Of a stretch of 8,560 nucleotides of DNA, positions 6,305-8,560 are shown one piece after another. The translations under genes were made by a program, and so were the position numbers. Source of the stretch: Bacillota bacterium (GTDB taxonomy: Bacteria > Bacillota_C > Negativicutes > Sporomusales > Sporomusaceae); the NCBI GenBank assembly GCA_023441125.1, contig JAEZQV010000498.1, positions 1 through 8,560 on the forward strand, written 5' to 3'. Position 1 is the stretch's first letter; every line of letters begins with the position of its first letter. Below the pieces are notes generated by a model, which ran no database searches, had not been told where the DNA came from, and was given only the letters and a program-made list of their open reading frames with translations.

Positions 6305-7666
6305 TTAACCGGATATGTTTTCCAGCGATTTTCCTTTCGTCTCTTCGCCCAGTATAATTACTGCCGCTGCCGCAACCGCATAGCAGACGGCGCCGAGGGC
6401 AAAGACCCCTTCAATACCGGCATGGGGTAAAATGGCTCCTACCAGATAGGAACCCACAATCGCCCCCAGCCGGCCGACCGCCGAGGCGAAGCCTGACCCG
6501 GTGGCCCGGGCCCGCGTAGGATACAGCTCAGGCGTATAGGCATACATACAGGACCACATACCCAGCATGAAAAATTGCATAATCAGGCCAAAAATTATCA
6601 GCGTGTTTAAGGTTGTGGCCGTACCGTAAAAATACGATCCCAGCGCTGCCCCGAGCAAAAAGATTACATTGGTCGGTTTGCGGCCCAGGGCTTCAACCAG
6701 ATAGGACGAAGTTAAAAAGCCCGGGATACCGCCGAGAGAAATGGCCACCGTATAGAAAACGGATGTTGTTACCTCAAACCCTTTTTGTTGCAATAACGTA
6801 CCAAGCCAGGTGGTTAAGCCATAGTAACCGAGTAAGGCAAAAAACCATAAGCTCCAGATCATCACCGTACGTTTGGCGTAACCCGGTGCCCATAAATCGG
6901 CAAAGGAGGATGTATACACCGGTTTAGTGGGATCATACGGCCGGGGTTCAACGGCCGGCAATTCCTGACCGCCCAAGGCTTTTTTGACACCTTCCTCAAA
7001 GCCGGCGACTATCTTGTCGGCTTCTGCCAGGCGGCCTTTATCCTCCAGCCAGCGCGGCGATTCCGTGATGTAATATTTGACTGCGAAATAGTACAGCACC
7101 GGCACTGCTTCCGCCAGAAACACCAGCCGCCAGCCGCCCAGGGGAATCAGGCAATAGGCAAGCAGTCCGGCACAGATAAAGCCAATGGGCCAGAAGCCCT
7201 CCAGTATGGCAATATAACGGCCACGGTCTTTACTGGGAATGAATTCAGACACTAGCGACATGGCCGGCGGAAAACCGGTGCCTAAGCCAAAACCCAGCAG
7301 GAAGCGAAAAATACCCAGTGTTTCCGGTGTTTGGGCCAGGGCACACAAGATGCTGGCGCCACTATACACTAAAATACTATTTTGCAGGATCATTTTTCGA
7401 CCGAATTTATCGCTTAATATACCGGCGAGAGATGCGCCGGCAGTCATGCCGATAAAGCTCATTGTGGCCAGCAAACCCGCTTGCTGCGGGGAAAGGCCGA
7501 ACTCTGTCTTAATGGACCCCAGAATAAAAGTTAACATGGCCAGATCCATGGAATCAAACAACCAGGCTGCGGCAATCAGTGCAAAAATTTTCTTTTGATA
7601 GCCGGTGAGCGGCAAGCGTTCAAGCCGGTCGGGGACACTTGCCCGCAGCAGCAAATTTTCACTCAT
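6305..7666 (-). CDS. Major facilitator superfamily transporter (sugar-porter/NiaP-like), substrate unknown
   Basis: A 453-residue inner-membrane permease with about 12 membrane helices in two halves and a charged central loop (about 206-262), probably proton-coupled uptake. Family marks: FDSMD in helix 1 (38-41), loop 2-3 DKFGRK (86-91), TESPRWLEDKGR after helix 6 (201-212), loop 8-9 LGRKP (328-331), PELYPTRARATGSG at helix 10 (379-392) and a final EETKGKSLE (441-449). This arrangement resembles the sugar-porter/SV2/NiaP branch, which moves organic acids, nicotinate and other small compounds rather than mainly sugars. The start is ATG 7666 because GGGAGG lies about 8 bases upstream. The frame stays open further, into the neighbouring gene to 7909, but has no such site and would add a non-homologous tail. 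It lies 148 bases after the URO-D-like gene on the same strand and 124 bases before the chemoreceptor. Confidence 0.92.
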   Translation of the reverse strand: MSENLLLRASVPDRLERLPLTGYQKKIFALIAAAWLFDSMDLAMLTFILGSIKTEFGLSPQQAGLLATMSFIGMTAGASLAGILSDKFGRKMILQNSILVYSGASILCALAQTPETLGIFRFLLGFGLGTGFPPAMSLVSEFIPSKDRGRYIAILEGFWPIGFICAGLLAYCLIPLGGWRLVFLAEAVPVLYYFAVKYYITESPRWLEDKGRLAEADKIVAGFEEGVKKALGGQELPAVEPRPYDPTKPVYTSSFADLWAPGYAKRTVMIWSLWFFALLGYYGLTTWLGTLLQQKGFEVTTSVFYTVAISLGGIPGFLTSSYLVEALGRKPTNVIFLLGAALGSYFYGTATTLNTLIIFGLIMQFFMLGMWSCMYAYTPELYPTRARATGSGFASAVGRLGAIVGSYLVGAILPHAGIEGVFALGAVCYAVAAAAVIILGEETKGKSLENISG

Positions 7667-7747
7667 ACCAGAAACCTCCCTCTGTAGTGTCTCTGTGTCA
7701 GCCAAGGTGACCTGTTGCGTAATTTTGTACAGAAGGTGCAGATGAAT

Positions 7748-7773
7748 AGCGGAAAGTCGCAAGACTTCCCGCT
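7748..7773 (-). other. Stem-loop in the gap between the URO-D-like and transporter genes
   Basis: On the minus strand AGCGGGAAGTC pairs with GACTTTCCGCT around a TTGC loop: 11 base pairs including one G-U. It lies 42 bases after the URO-D-like stop. No T run follows on that strand, so it is more likely an attenuator or processing hairpin than a clean terminator. A weaker ATTGGC/GCCAAT pairing (7781-7806) lies beside it. No clear sigma-A promoter was seen for the transporter. Confidence 0.4.
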
Positions 7774-7814
7774 TTAAACAGCCAATACTGCAAAAAATAA
7801 ATTGGCAAATATAA

Positions 7815-8560
7815 TCAGTATTTACAATTAGCCTGGAAAGTCTCCCACATCGCAATGAAATTTTCGATAGGCACATCGTCCTGAATATTATGCACCGGCG
7901 AAAATACAAAGCCTCCTCCCGGGGCGAAAATGTCGATATTGCGCTTGGTCTCTTCCCGGACTTGTGCAGGCGTGCCGTTGGGCAGTGTTGCCTGCGTATT
8001 AATACCGCCGCCCCAGAACGTAATAGCCTGGCCGAATTCCTTTTTCAGACGTTCCGGTTCCATATTGGCGGCGGCAATCTGTACCGGGTTCAGGCAATCA
8101 TAGCCCATTTCGATGATGTCCCCGATTATTTCATAGACAGAGCCGCAGGTATGCAGCGTGGTTTTAATGCCCGGTTGTGATTTTTTTATAAATTCGTTGA
8201 GCTTTTTATGATAAGGAAAAATCAGTTCCCGCAACACTTTCGGTGAACAGAAAGTTCCCCGCTGGGTGCCGAAGTCATCCGCTTCCGCGGTTACGTCGAG
8301 CAGTCCGCCGTATTCAGCAAAAAGATAGCCGTACCATTCGATTTTCTTTTCATACAGCTTTTCAATAAAAGGTTGACAACGTTCCGGTTCAGCCACCAGC
8401 ATCGCCAGCCAATTTTCATAACCAAATACCAATGGCCCGGTTTGAAGAAAGCCATTCCCAAACACCTGGCAGGTTGTAGTCGGGAAGCCCGCGGCGCGGT
8501 AATCCTCAAGTTCTTTTCTTGTTCCGGGCACAAGCCGGTTGGGGCAAGGCCAGATATACT
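7815..8560 (-). CDS. Uroporphyrinogen decarboxylase (URO-D) domain protein, corrinoid methyltransferase-like (5' end outside the window)
   Basis: The last 247 residues of a protein that normally has about 340-380. The frame runs off the right edge, and the GTG at 8531 is internal because YIWPCPNRL precedes it in frame. The superfamily contains true HemE and the zinc methyltransferases (MtaA, MtbA, CmuA) that pass methyl groups from corrinoid proteins. The H-x-C zinc-type motif is present (HTCGSV; His codon 8151-8153, Cys 8145-8147), followed by GGGINTQATLPNGTPAQVREE and APGGGFVFSPVHNIQDDVP. The latter is the usual C-terminal part of catabolic URO-D paralogues. The haem-enzyme signature region is not visible, and the neighbours are not haem genes, so a role in methyl or other C1 metabolism is more likely than haem synthesis. 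MtaA has its third zinc ligand as Cys in GCG; here it is GGG (7911-7919). Function is therefore open: a methyltransferase with altered metal binding, or a different reaction. It is first of the three minus-strand genes. Confidence 0.85.
   Translation of the reverse strand, partial: YIWPCPNRLVPGTRKELEDYRAAGFPTTTCQVFGNGFLQTGPLVFGYENWLAMLVAEPERCQPFIEKLYEKKIEWYGYLFAEYGGLLDVTAEADDFGTQRGTFCSPKVLRELIFPYHKKLNEFIKKSQPGIKTTLHTCGSVYEIIGDIIEMGYDCLNPVQIAAANMEPERLKKEFGQAITFWGGGINTQATLPNGTPAQVREETKRNIDIFAPGGGFVFSPVHNIQDDVPIENFIAMWETFQANCKY

Noticed and set aside
7667..7909. Longer N-terminus of the MFS transporter starting at 7909
   Set aside because: It overlaps the URO-D-like gene, has no ribosome binding site and no membrane-protein character; ATG 7666 has a clear site.
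7815..8560. True uroporphyrinogen decarboxylase HemE
   Set aside because: The H-x-C motif and catabolic-type C-terminus fit the methyltransferase-like branch, and no haem genes are adjacent.

Overview
The window holds seven protein-coding genes, two of which run off its ends. It looks like the chromosome of a strictly anaerobic Bacillota. A glycyl radical enzyme of hydroxyproline catabolism, a zinc-methyltransferase/URO-D family protein, a dCache chemoreceptor and strong AAGGAGGTGA-like ribosome binding sites fit the Negativicutes (Sporomusa/Pelosinus-like) best. That placement is inferred from gene content and style and was not computed. No rRNA, tRNA, CRISPR array or intact insertion sequence was seen.

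Left part, plus strand. Bases 1-2222 are the last ~739 residues of a trans-4-hydroxy-L-proline dehydratase (HypD) whose first ~50 residues lie upstream of the window. After a hairpin comes a 388-base stretch with no confident gene, only an open frame (2339-2539) that may be a gene remnant. A small 62-residue protein of unknown function follows (2611-2799), with an excellent ribosome binding site and a strong intrinsic terminator (2863-2897).

Middle part, plus strand. A short region with two copies of a GGGGACAGGGA-type repeat leads into the promoter of a MarR regulator and GNAT acetyltransferase operon (about 3114-4124). The promoter is notable. A perfect 18-base inverted repeat is centred on a TATAAT -10 box, and a third copy of the same half-site lies just downstream, so tight autoregulation is likely.

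Right part, minus strand. In transcription order the genes are a URO-D/methylcobamide methyltransferase-like protein (runs off the right edge), an MFS transporter (6305-7666) and a methyl-accepting chemotaxis protein (4159-6180). The gaps of 148 and 124 bases contain stem-loops. The order suggests uptake, use and sensing of one small organic compound, but the sequence does not show which compound or prove co-transcription. The two gene sets converge at 4125-4158.

No clearly new multi-gene system is visible. The parts most worth a second look are the MarR operator architecture, the orphan small protein with its structured 3' region, and the URO-D-like protein whose expected third zinc cysteine is a glycine.
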